Assembly: GCA_903842455.1 (NCBI GenBank)
Contig: CAIMLX010000168.1
Coordinates: 1-33,493 of the forward strand
Source of the DNA: an uncultured Hyphomicrobiales bacterium
GTDB lineage: Bacteria; Pseudomonadota; Alphaproteobacteria; Rhizobiales; Devosiaceae
Reading direction: 5' to 3'
Length of the DNA stretch: 33,493 nt
The position numbers and the translations under genes are program-made. A model generated the notes under the pieces. The model searched no databases, was not told the DNA's origin, and was given only the letters and a program-made list of their open reading frames with translations. This document shows, piece by piece, positions 1-7,132 of the stretch (position 1 is its first letter; each line of letters begins with the position of its first letter).

Positions 1-290
1 ATGTCGACGCCGATGCCCATGGCAGCGGCTCCCGCACGAACAGTTCAGGAAATCCCGATCAGAGCCAGTCGAGCGAGGATGACTTTTCCACGGGCATCGT
101 CGAGATGCTGAACAAGGGTGTGCTGGATGGCAGCATCGATGGCCTGGTCATCATCGCCGCGCCGCGGGCCCTCGGTGAGATGCGGAAACACTATCACAAG
201 GTGCTGACAGCAAAGCTCCTGGGCGAGATTGCCAAGGACCTGACCGGACACCCCGTGACCGACGTCGAGACGGCCATCACGGCCGCCTGA
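1..290 (+). CDS. Host attachment family protein, C-terminal part (5' end outside window)
   Basis: The reading frame is already open at base 3 and ends at the TGA at 288-290, leaving about 95 residues. The visible part has a polar Ser/Gly/Asp-rich stretch, then a helix with 'EMLNKGVLDG', then 'LVIIAAPRALGEMRKHYHK' and 'GEIAKDLTGHPV'. This order (helix, hydrophobic strand ending in AAPR, LGE-R, EIAKDLT) is what I know from the C-terminus of the family called 'host attachment protein' (PF10116, related to the archaeal/bacterial Rossmann-like eRF1 domains). The family name comes from an Agrobacterium attachment gene; its biochemical role is not settled. The start and N-terminal domain are not visible. 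It converges on the SH3 gene that ends at 319. Confidence 0.75.
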   Translation, partial: VDADAHGSGSRTNSSGNPDQSQSSEDDFSTGIVEMLNKGVLDGSIDGLVIIAAPRALGEMRKHYHKVLTAKLLGEIAKDLTGHPVTDVETAITAA

Positions 291-301
291 CAACCCTTGA
301 G

Positions 302-319
302 GGGCCGCGCGAGCGGCCC
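302..319. terminator. Hairpin between convergent genes
   Basis: GGGCCGC (302-308), loop GCGA, GCGGCCC (313-319). It is a perfect 7-bp GC stem lying between the plus-strand stop at 290 and the minus-strand stop at 319. There is no T-run on either side, so it may only stall polymerase or protect 3' ends. Confidence 0.4.
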
Positions 320-1290
320 TATCCCCTGATGTAGCTCTGGTACGCCCAGCCGGTCCGGCCGTCGGCGTCTTCGACCTTGAGCCAACCCTTGTTGTCGTCG
401 AGCACAGTCACCTCTGCCCCACCCGACAGGTTGAACAAGGCCTTGTTCGACTTGCCCGGGCCGGCCCTGACGGTCACACCGGAACCGGCAACCTTGCGGA
501 GTGTGGCGGGCTTTTCGGGTTCTGCCGCCGGCACGTCCTTGACTACCGGCAGTCGGTCTAGCTCGACGTTCTCGAGCAGGCTTCCATCGACCCAGCCGTC
601 GCGATCCCGCTCATCGGTAATCGCTACCCAGTTGCCTGACCTGCCGGTCACGTCCACCTCGGCGCCAGCCGCGAGCGCGAAAAGCTTCCTGTTGGTCGGG
701 GCAGGGCCGGAACGCACATTGATCGAACTGTCGCCGACACGGACTACGTCATCGTCAGGCTGCGCGGCGTAGCCGAGCGCGGTGGTGTTCCGGTTGCCGT
801 CGGGCACCTCGGATTCGATGGCCCAGGCAGCCGCGTTGCGCCCGACCGGGATCGGCGGATTGCCTGTCAGAACCGCCTGATCCTGCGACATCGGCAGTTC
901 CACGCCCGCGGGGGTGACCTGTGTTTCGGCCGTTACCGCGACGGCTCCCGCCGGGACCTGATCGGCCGGCACGACGACCGGTTCCACCAGTTGCTCGAAG
1001 GTCGACGCAATCAGGTCATCGCTGGTGGCGGCGGTCTGCAGTTCGGCGGCGGCTTCAGGAACCGCGACCGGTTCAGCTTCGCCAAAGGCGTGTTCCCCGG
1101 GCAGGCGCTCCTCGACCGGCGCCGCCGGTTGGGTTTCGAGCGCAGCGGTTTGGGTCTGCATGGCGACGGGTTTGGGCTGCAGGCCCATCACCACTCCGGC
1201 GATGCCGAGGATGCTCATCACGGCGAAGATCGCCAGCGAGCTCCATGCAACAATTGCGCCGAACGGCTTGCGCCGCGTGCTCCAGTCCAA
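319..1290 (-). CDS. Membrane-anchored protein with two bacterial SH3 domains
   Basis: 323 residues. An N-terminal basic stretch (STRRKPFG) is followed by one transmembrane segment (about residues 11-36). A long Ala/Pro/Val/Glu-rich linker follows (about 40-185), then two SH3_3-type repeats. The first has 'SSINVRSGPAPTNRKLFAL' and 'DGWVDGSLLE'; the second has 'SGVTVRAGPGKSNKALFNL' and 'TGWAYQSYIRG' at the very C-terminus. The topology implies a cytoplasmic stub with the SH3 domains in the periplasm, where such domains usually bind peptidoglycan or proteins. The chosen start is a TTG with AGGA eight bases upstream; no ATG lies upstream in frame. No enzymatic domain is visible, so it is probably a scaffold or wall-binding protein. 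A second, shorter SH3 protein of similar design is at 29443-30024. Confidence 0.8.
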   Translation of the reverse strand: MDWSTRRKPFGAIVAWSSLAIFAVMSILGIAGVVMGLQPKPVAMQTQTAALETQPAAPVEERLPGEHAFGEAEPVAVPEAAAELQTAATSDDLIASTFEQLVEPVVVPADQVPAGAVAVTAETQVTPAGVELPMSQDQAVLTGNPPIPVGRNAAAWAIESEVPDGNRNTTALGYAAQPDDDVVRVGDSSINVRSGPAPTNRKLFALAAGAEVDVTGRSGNWVAITDERDRDGWVDGSLLENVELDRLPVVKDVPAAEPEKPATLRKVAGSGVTVRAGPGKSNKALFNLSGGAEVTVLDDNKGWLKVEDADGRTGWAYQSYIRG

Positions 1291-1390
1291 TCTCGGTGTC
1301 CTGTTCAGGAAATGCCCAGTCTGATCACTCTGATTTGAAACCGTGCTGACAATCGGTCGTCACTGAGTCCATTTTGGGGCAGATCGGGAT

Positions 1391-2884
1391 TCATTCCGCC
1401 GCCTCGTGCGAAATCGCCTCGTCCGGTCCAGCCGGGTCACCCGGCGCGGTCTCGCTGCCGAGGTCGGGAAACGCCAGAATCCGGTGCTTGCGGCCGTCGA
1501 TCCGGATCACCAGCAATCCGCGTTCCTCGAACCACGCGAGCAGCCGCCGCGCCCGGCCGGGCGAGTGTGTGCCGTAGGCGCGGGCGATCGCTGCATCGGA
1601 GGGGCAGGGGGTGCCGGAGAGGCTCGCCTGCGCCAGAAGCAGGAACACCCCCTGCACATCCTCGTCGAGGCTGTGCGACAGCGTCAGCGCCGTCTGCCAG
1701 GCGTCGGTCTCCTTGAGGTCGTCGGCAATGCCGGCGCGCAGCACGGCCAGCCGGCGCTTGAACGCGGTCAGCGCCATCGGCTCACCGGGCACGCGGCGAA
1801 TGCGGCAACGCACGAGGAAGTCCTGATACAGCACCGCCACCGAGCGGAACGACGCATCCGGGTCGGCCAGCAACTCGGTCAGCGCCGCATCGATCAGCGC
1901 ATTGCGCTCCCCCGGGTCCATCTCGGGTTCCGATGGCTTGGGCGCCACGGGTCGGCTCAGTTGCGCCAGCAGGTCCGGCATCGGCGTGGGTGCCGGACGC
2001 GCGGCAGGGCGGGGGCGGACGAGCCGCTCAGCCTCGGGGTCGCGGGCGAAGATCAGCTCCCGGGCATCGGCAGATGCTTCGGGTAGCGGCGTCAGCTTGG
2101 GGCTGGTCGAGCGCGCCGAGGTCTCGACCTCGCCGATCACCAGCGGCATCGGGCGCCGCGACAGGGCCGGGCCGAGCGCCACGAAGTGGCCGCGGTTCAG
2201 ATCGCGGAACATTTCGGCCTGCCGCCGTTCCATGCCGAGCAGGTCGGCGGCGCGGGCCATGTCGATATCGAGGAAGGTGCGGCCCATCAGGAAATTGGAC
2301 GCTTCGGCGGCGACATTCTTGGCGAGCTTTGCCAGCCGCTGCGTCGCGATCACCCCGGCGAGTCCGCGCTTGCGGCCGCGGCACATCAGGTTGGTCATCG
2401 CGCCAAGGGACAGTTTCCGCGCCTCGTCGGAAACCTCGCCGGCAACGGCCGGAGCAAACAATTGTGCCTCGTCCACCACCACCAGCACCGGGTACCAGTG
2501 ATCACGGTCGGCATCGAACATGCCGCCGAGGAAGGCTGCCGCCGCCCGCATCTGCTGCTCGACATCGAGACCCTCGAGATCAAGGACGCAGGAGACACGA
2601 TGTTGCCGGATGCGCCCGGCAATGCGGGTCAGTTCGCCCTCCGGCCGGTCGCCTTCCACCACGACATGCCCGTATCTATCGGCCAGCGTGACGAAATCGC
2701 CCTCGGGGTCGATCACGCATTGCTGCACCCATGGCGCGCTCTGCTCGAGCAGCCGGCGCAGCAGATGCGACTTTCCAGACCCCGAATTGCCCTGCACCAG
2801 AAGGCGCGTCGCGAGCAATTCCTCAAGGTCGAGCAGGGCGTTGTTCCCCCCCTGCGCAGCACCCATGTCGATCGAAACCTGCAT
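1391..2884 (-). CDS. HerA-like / DUF87 P-loop ATPase
   Basis: 497 residues. Walker A is GNSGSGKS (residues 32-39), with a preceding 'LLATRLLVQ' strand typical of HerA/DUF87 proteins. A conserved 'VIDPEGDF' lies at 58-64, Walker B is VLVVVDEAQ (133-141), and 'LMCRGRKRGLAGVIATQR' is a sensor/arginine-finger-like stretch. After about residue 265 comes a variable Pro-rich region, then a C-terminal helical part ending in a winged-helix-like segment ('AIARAYGTHSPGRARRLLAWFEERGLL'). HerA ATPases are hexameric DNA translocases that usually work with the nuclease NurA; no nuclease gene is adjacent, so the partner is unknown. No Shine-Dalgarno is visible before the ATG at 2884 (the upstream bases are CCAACCCCCC), so the start is uncertain; an in-frame ATG six codons in is an alternative. 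Confidence 0.75.
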   Translation of the reverse strand: MQVSIDMGAAQGGNNALLDLEELLATRLLVQGNSGSGKSHLLRRLLEQSAPWVQQCVIDPEGDFVTLADRYGHVVVEGDRPEGELTRIAGRIRQHRVSCVLDLEGLDVEQQMRAAAAFLGGMFDADRDHWYPVLVVVDEAQLFAPAVAGEVSDEARKLSLGAMTNLMCRGRKRGLAGVIATQRLAKLAKNVAAEASNFLMGRTFLDIDMARAADLLGMERRQAEMFRDLNRGHFVALGPALSRRPMPLVIGEVETSARSTSPKLTPLPEASADARELIFARDPEAERLVRPRPAARPAPTPMPDLLAQLSRPVAPKPSEPEMDPGERNALIDAALTELLADPDASFRSVAVLYQDFLVRCRIRRVPGEPMALTAFKRRLAVLRAGIADDLKETDAWQTALTLSHSLDEDVQGVFLLLAQASLSGTPCPSDAAIARAYGTHSPGRARRLLAWFEERGLLVIRIDGRKHRILAFPDLGSETAPGDPAGPDEAISHEAAE

Positions 2885-2976
2885 GGGGGGTTGGTTAGCG
2901 CGATTCGGTGGGGCAGGGGACTCGGCGTGGGCTGGGGATAAGGGTTGTTGTGGTGGTCAGCGACCTTGCCACATCG

Positions 2977-3024
2977 CCTTCTCCCCTTGTGTGAGAAGGG
3001 GGGCGGCAGCCGTATGAGGGGTGG
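2977..3024 (+). repeat. Intergenic palindromic repeat, copy A
   Basis: CCTTCTCCCC-TTGT-GTGAGAAGG followed by GGCGGCAGCC and ATGAGGGG. It shares this order of an 8- to 10-bp C-rich/G-rich hairpin, a second GC hairpin and a terminal GAGGGG block with copies B and C in the same gap. Confidence 0.7.
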
Positions 3025-3060
3025 TGGACTGCAGCAATGCGTAGCAGCAGGTCTTTGAAC

Positions 3061-3109
3061 GGACCCCTCATCCGCCTTCGGGCACCTTCTCCCGCAAGGG
3101 GAAAAGGGC
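3061..3109 (-). repeat. Intergenic palindromic repeat, copy B (inverted)
   Basis: Read on the minus strand it is CCCTTTTCCCC-TTG-CGGGAGAAGG, then TGCCCGAAGGCGGATGAGGGG. It is the same unit as copies A and C in the opposite orientation. Confidence 0.7.
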
Positions 3110-3146
3110 AAGAGGTGCACCACCCCATCCAATGAGGCACTGTCGC

Positions 3147-3196
3147 CCCTCTCCCCTCTGGGGAGAGGGTGGCCGCGCTAGCGGCCGGGTGAGGGG
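3147..3196 (+). repeat. Intergenic palindromic repeat, copy C
   Basis: This is the best formed copy. It has a perfect 10-bp hairpin CCCTCTCCCC-TCT-GGGGAGAGGG (3147-3169), a second perfect hairpin GGCCGC-GCTA-GCGGCC (3171-3186), and then GGGTGAGGGG. It lies 18 bases beyond the dxs stop. Units of this type are common between genes in many Hyphomicrobiales genomes. I found no gene in the surrounding 2885-3214 gap. Confidence 0.75.
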
Positions 3197-3214
3197 AAGT
3201 TCAGAAACGCATAG

Positions 3215-5155
3215 TTACCGCGGCGTTCCGGCAACCCGGACGTCGTCGATCCCCATCGTCGCCAGCACCGTCGCAACGATGCCGGCCCGGTCCAGCCCCG
3301 CAGCCGCATACATGTCGCCCACTGCCGCCTGTTCGACGAAGGCATCGGGCATCATCAGCGGCCGGAATTTCACCTTGCCATCGAGCAGGCCATGCGTTGC
3401 GAGGAACGTCGCGACGTGGCTGCCGAAGCCGCCGATACCGCCTTCTTCGACTGTGATCAGCACCTCGTGTTCGCGGGCCAGCCGCGCGATCAGGTCCTCG
3501 TCCAGCGGCTTCATGAAGCGTGCGTCGGCAATCGTGGGGTTCAGCCCGAAGGCCTGCAACTTCTCGCCGGCGGCGATGACTTCGCCGAGCCGCGTGCCGA
3601 AGCTGAGGATCGCGACCGATTTGCCCTCGCGCAGCACCCGGCCCTTGCCGATCGGCAGCACCGAGCCGCGCTCGGGCATTTCGACGCCGAGGCCATCGCC
3701 GCGCGGATAGCGGAAGGCGATCGGACCGTCATCGTAGGCGGCGGCGGTGGCCACCATGTGCTTGAGCTCGGCCTCATCACCGGCGGCCATCAGGACCATG
3801 CCGGGAATCGCCCCGAGATAGCCGTTGTCGTAGTTGCCCGCATGCGTCGGCCCGTCGGCGCCGACATAGCCGGCCCGGTCGATGGCGAAGCGCACGGGCA
3901 GGCCCTGCACGGCCACGTCGTGGATCACCTGATCGTAGGCGCGCTGCAGGAAGGTCGAGTAGATGGCGACGAACGGCTTCATCCCTTCGGTCGCCATGCC
4001 GGCGGCGAAGGTCACCGCGTGCTGCTCGGCGATGCCCACATCGAAGATGCGGTTTGGGAACAGGTCCTCGAACTTGTCGAGCCCGGTGCCGCTCGGCATC
4101 GCAGCCGTGATGGCGACGACCCGGTCGTCGGCCTGGGCCTCGGCGATCAGCGCCTGCCCGAACACCGAGGTGTAACTCGGCGCATTGGATTGCGGCTTGG
4201 CCTGCGCCCCGGTGATGACGTTGAACTTGTTGACGCCGTGATACTTGTCGGCGGAGTCCTCGGCGGGGGCATAGCCCTTGCCCTTCTTGGTCACCACGTG
4301 CACCAGCACCGGGCCGCCGTCGTGGTGCTTCACGTTCGACAGCACATCGAGAAGGTCGTTGAGGTTGTGCCCGTCGATCGGGCCGACATAGAAGAAGCCC
4401 AGTTCCTCGAACAACGTGCCGCCGGTGAAGAACGAACGGGCGAACTCCTCGGTCTTGCGGGCAGTCTCGTGGATCAGCCGCGGCATCCTCTCGGTGATCG
4501 ATTTGGCCGTATCGCGCATGCCGCGATAGAACGGCCCGGACACCAGCTTGGCGAGGTAGGAGCGCATCGCGCCGGTCGGCGGCGCGATCGACATGTCGTT
4601 GTCGTTGAGGATCACCACCAGCCGCGCGTCCATCGCGCCGGCATTGTTCATCGCTTCGTAGGCCATGCCGGCCGACATCGCGCCGTCGCCGATCACGGTG
4701 ATCACGTTGCGGCGCTCGCCCTTCAACTCGCTGGCTACTGCCATGCCGAGTCCGGCCGAAATCGAGGTCGAGGAATGCCCGGCGCCGAAGGGATCGTATT
4801 CGCTCTCGACGCGGCGGGTGAACCCGGACAGGCCGTCCTTCTGCCGCAGCGTGCGGATGCGGTCGCGCCGGCCGGTGAGCACCTTGTGCGGATAGGCCTG
4901 ATGGCCCACGTCCCAGATCAGCCGGTCGTCGGGCGTGTCGAAAGTCGCGTGAATGGCGACGGTGAGCTCGACCACGCCCAGTCCCGCGCCCAGGTGCCCG
5001 CCCGTCACGGAGACGGCGTCGATCACCTCGGCCCGCAACTCGTCGGCAACCAGCCTGAGTTCGTCGCGGGAGAGTGCCTTAAGGTCCGCGGGCGAGCCGA
5101 CCTTGTCGAGATTTGGGGTAGAGGGCTTGTCCACCAGTGCCGATCCTTTGCCCAT
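3215..5155 (-). CDS. dxs: 1-deoxy-D-xylulose-5-phosphate synthase
   Basis: 646 residues. It condenses pyruvate and glyceraldehyde-3-phosphate to DXP with thiamine diphosphate, the first step of the MEP isoprenoid pathway, in the cytoplasm. The whole family architecture is visible. '[20 protein letters not shown]' carries the N-terminal catalytic His, and '[15 protein letters not shown]' follows. The thiamine/Mg site is '[18 protein letters not shown]' with 'NDNDMSIAP'. The central pyrimidine domain has '[18 protein letters not shown]' with the catalytic Glu, '[15 protein letters not shown]' is present, and a C-terminal transketolase domain follows with '[12 protein letters not shown]'. The length is normal. 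The ATG at 5155 has no clear Shine-Dalgarno, whereas an in-frame GTG at 5134 has AAAGGA nine bases upstream; I think the GTG is the likelier start (639 residues, beginning (M)[11 protein letters not shown]). Confidence 0.97.
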   Translation of the reverse strand: MGKGSALVDKPSTPNLDKVGSPADLKALSRDELRLVADELRAEVIDAVSVTGGHLGAGLGVVELTVAIHATFDTPDDRLIWDVGHQAYPHKVLTGRRDRIRTLRQKDGLSGFTRRVESEYDPFGAGHSSTSISAGLGMAVASELKGERRNVITVIGDGAMSAGMAYEAMNNAGAMDARLVVILNDNDMSIAPPTGAMRSYLAKLVSGPFYRGMRDTAKSITERMPRLIHETARKTEEFARSFFTGGTLFEELGFFYVGPIDGHNLNDLLDVLSNVKHHDGGPVLVHVVTKKGKGYAPAEDSADKYHGVNKFNVITGAQAKPQSNAPSYTSVFGQALIAEAQADDRVVAITAAMPSGTGLDKFEDLFPNRIFDVGIAEQHAVTFAAGMATEGMKPFVAIYSTFLQRAYDQVIHDVAVQGLPVRFAIDRAGYVGADGPTHAGNYDNGYLGAIPGMVLMAAGDEAELKHMVATAAAYDDGPIAFRYPRGDGLGVEMPERGSVLPIGKGRVLREGKSVAILSFGTRLGEVIAAGEKLQAFGLNPTIADARFMKPLDEDLIARLAREHEVLITVEEGGIGGFGSHVATFLATHGLLDGKVKFRPLMMPDAFVEQAAVGDMYAAAGLDRAGIVATVLATMGIDDVRVAGTPR

Positions 5156-5222
5156 GAGAGGCCCAGTACCACTGGAGACTTAGAGGGTCAGGGCCGCCAT
5201 TGCAACGCCGACGGTCGAGTTG

Positions 5223-6884
5223 TTACAGGCCGGCAACCAGTTGCGGCGTTCCCGTCACGAAACGGTCATAGGCGGGAACGGCGGCATAGTCGGGAACGAA
5301 GTCGATGCGGCCCGTCAGCGGCCCCAGTTCGGTGCCCTTGTCCAGGTAGCCCTCGGCGCCGCTGAGCACGGCCCAGAAGCCGTCGGTCATCAGCACCGGC
5401 TGCACCAGCGTCTCGTTGACGTGGTCGAGCTCGGGAGCCACGAGTTCCACCTCGCGCTCGGCAATCGAGCCGTTGGGCAGGCGCGACTGGATGAGCCCGG
5501 CAAGCGCCGCCTGCATCGGCTGGCTCGCAGCGGCGCCGCTCAGCGCCTCGAAGGTCTGGTCGAAGATGCCGGCCAACTGGTCGCCGCTGCCGAGCGATGC
5601 CGTACGGATATCGTCGGGCACCTCCAGCCGGTCGAGCTTCTTGACGGGCAGGGCGGGCACCACCACCTCGGCGGATTCGCGCTCGATGATCATCTTCAGC
5701 GCCAGCTCGGCGCCGGGGTCCTGGTTGGTGGGCACGTAGGCGGTCACCATCTCGTCGCCCCTCGGCGTCAGCAGCACGCGCGGCACCGGCATCGGGTCGA
5801 TGGCGCCGAGTGCAGCGAGGGCCGTCTGGCCGTCGTCGGTGGGAAGCGGCGAGCGGGTGGCAAGCTGAAGTCGTTCCGATTTCACGGCCGGTATGGGTGC
5901 ACCGAGGCTTTCCGATGCTGAATCGCCCGTTCCCGGCGTCTCGGCCACGTCGAGGTCCGCGGGTCGCCCGATCGGGATCGGCGCTGCAACCTGGAAGGTC
6001 GACACCACGCGCTGCGCCGGGTCCTCTTCAACCGATGCCACCAGCACGGCGGCCTTGCCGTAAAGGTCCGCCGGCTTGGTTGCCGGAATCGGCGCGACAT
6101 CGTTCAGCAGCTTGATGTCGCCGGTAGCGTCGGCAATCATGATACCGGGATCGGTCTCGAAGGTGACTGCGCCGTTGCACGGCACGGCATGGCACTTGGT
6201 CCACTGGGCCTGCGCGTAGGCACGGCCTTCGTTGGAAAGCGGCTTGCCGTCGGTCGGCAGATGCAGGGTCTTGCCGTCGGGGAAGACCTTCTTCAGCTGC
6301 GCCCGCGTCATGCGCGGCCAGGCGCGCACGCTGCCGGTATCCACGTGCACGAACGGGCTGCCCGACGTCGGGTAGTAGCCCACGCCGCCGACCTGGTATT
6401 TCATCGCCGCTTCGCGCAGCTTCGAGAGGTTGACGCCGGGGATGAAGAAATCCATCGCCTTGCCCTTCATGTGCTGAGAATTGTCAGCCACGCCGGAGGA
6501 CTTGGAGGCCAGCATCTTGTTGGTCTTGGGCGACCGATAGGACGAGACGATGTTGATCGGCTGCTTGCCGTTCACCGACTTGTAGACCTGCCACAGCAGG
6601 TCGAACAGGGCCGGATCCATGTTGGTCGGTTCCTTGGTCCGCCAGTCGGCGAGGAACACGTTCATCTGCTTGAGCACACCCTTGTCGTAGACGCCGTTGC
6701 GCTTGAAGGTGAAGCTCTCGGTCTTGCCGGTATGGGTGTGGTGGAGCCAGAGCGTCCGTTCGCCGTAGTTCGTCACGGCGCTGGCCGGCAGCGTGCTGGG
6801 GGGCAGCAGAATGGTCAAAGCCATGACGGCGGCCAAAATCAGCCGCGGCAGCTTTCGCACTGTTCTGATGAAGTTACCCGACAC
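5223..6884 (-). CDS. M15-family (DUF882/YcbK-like) murein peptidase with long Pro-rich tail
   Basis: 553 residues. A hydrophobic signal or anchor segment (about 13-37, ending PASA) is followed by a DUF882/peptidase M15 domain (about 40-210) with 'NIVSSYRSPKTN', 'SQHMKGKAMDF' (His138, Asp145) and 'FVHVDTG' (His180, Asp182). These are the zinc ligands expected of LAS-type metallopeptidases, which cleave peptidoglycan cross-bridges or stem peptides in the periplasm. The remaining 340 residues are not part of the catalytic fold. They contain four spaced copies of a P-x-P motif (residues about 263, 300, 328 and 409). The start is GTG; only a weak G-rich Shine-Dalgarno precedes it. The gene downstream on the same strand is dxs; the one upstream is an L,D-transpeptidase, so two wall enzymes lie side by side. 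The family call is firm; the exact bond cleaved is not. Confidence 0.85.
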   Translation of the reverse strand: MSGNFIRTVRKLPRLILAAVMALTILLPPSTLPASAVTNYGERTLWLHHTHTGKTESFTFKRNGVYDKGVLKQMNVFLADWRTKEPTNMDPALFDLLWQVYKSVNGKQPINIVSSYRSPKTNKMLASKSSGVADNSQHMKGKAMDFFIPGVNLSKLREAAMKYQVGGVGYYPTSGSPFVHVDTGSVRAWPRMTRAQLKKVFPDGKTLHLPTDGKPLSNEGRAYAQAQWTKCHAVPCNGAVTFETDPGIMIADATGDIKLLNDVAPIPATKPADLYGKAAVLVASVEEDPAQRVVSTFQVAAPIPIGRPADLDVAETPGTGDSASESLGAPIPAVKSERLQLATRSPLPTDDGQTALAALGAIDPMPVPRVLLTPRGDEMVTAYVPTNQDPGAELALKMIIERESAEVVVPALPVKKLDRLEVPDDIRTASLGSGDQLAGIFDQTFEALSGAAASQPMQAALAGLIQSRLPNGSIAEREVELVAPELDHVNETLVQPVLMTDGFWAVLSGAEGYLDKGTELGPLTGRIDFVPDYAAVPAYDRFVTGTPQLVAGL

Positions 6885-6918
6885 GCCCCAACCCGTACTC
6901 GACCCTGTGTAGTCAGTC

Positions 6919-6959
6919 AGATTAGCTTCGATCCGAGTAGGATCGGTTAACGCTAATCT
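6919..6959. repeat. Nested inverted repeat upstream of the M15 peptidase gene
   Basis: Outer arms are AGATTAGC (6919-6926) and GCTAATCT (6952-6959); inner arms are CGATCC (6929-6934) and GGATCG (6940-6945) with a 5-base loop. A GTTAAC sits between the inner and outer right arms. The element begins 35 bases upstream of the GTG at 6884, so it lies in the promoter or leader of that gene. Confidence 0.6.
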
Positions 6960-7075
6960 CCGGTGAAAGGCCTTCGCCGATCACCGCGCCGTGAGGTTCT
7001 ACGTATTGAATCCGACCGAACCAAGGCCAAATTCCTAAGCAGTCGTAAACGCTTGGCAACGATGCGCCATGCAAA

Positions 7076-7111
7076 CGGGCCGACTGCATCGCACAGTCGA
7101 CCCGCTCTTTT
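7076..7111. terminator. Rho-independent-type terminator after the L,D-transpeptidase gene
   Basis: CGGGCCGACTG (7076-7086), 7-base loop, CAGTCGACCCG (7094-7104), with one C-A mismatch when read on the plus strand. The plus strand continues CTCTTTT; the minus strand, the one needed for the gene ending at 7133, continues with a short TTTG. The rest of 6885-7132 shows no gene. Confidence 0.6.
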
Positions 7112-7132
7112 AATACGGAAGCGTGATTTGGC

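Noticed and set aside
3392-5365. 657-residue open frame on the plus strand
   Set aside because: Complement of dxs; composition typical of antisense shadow.
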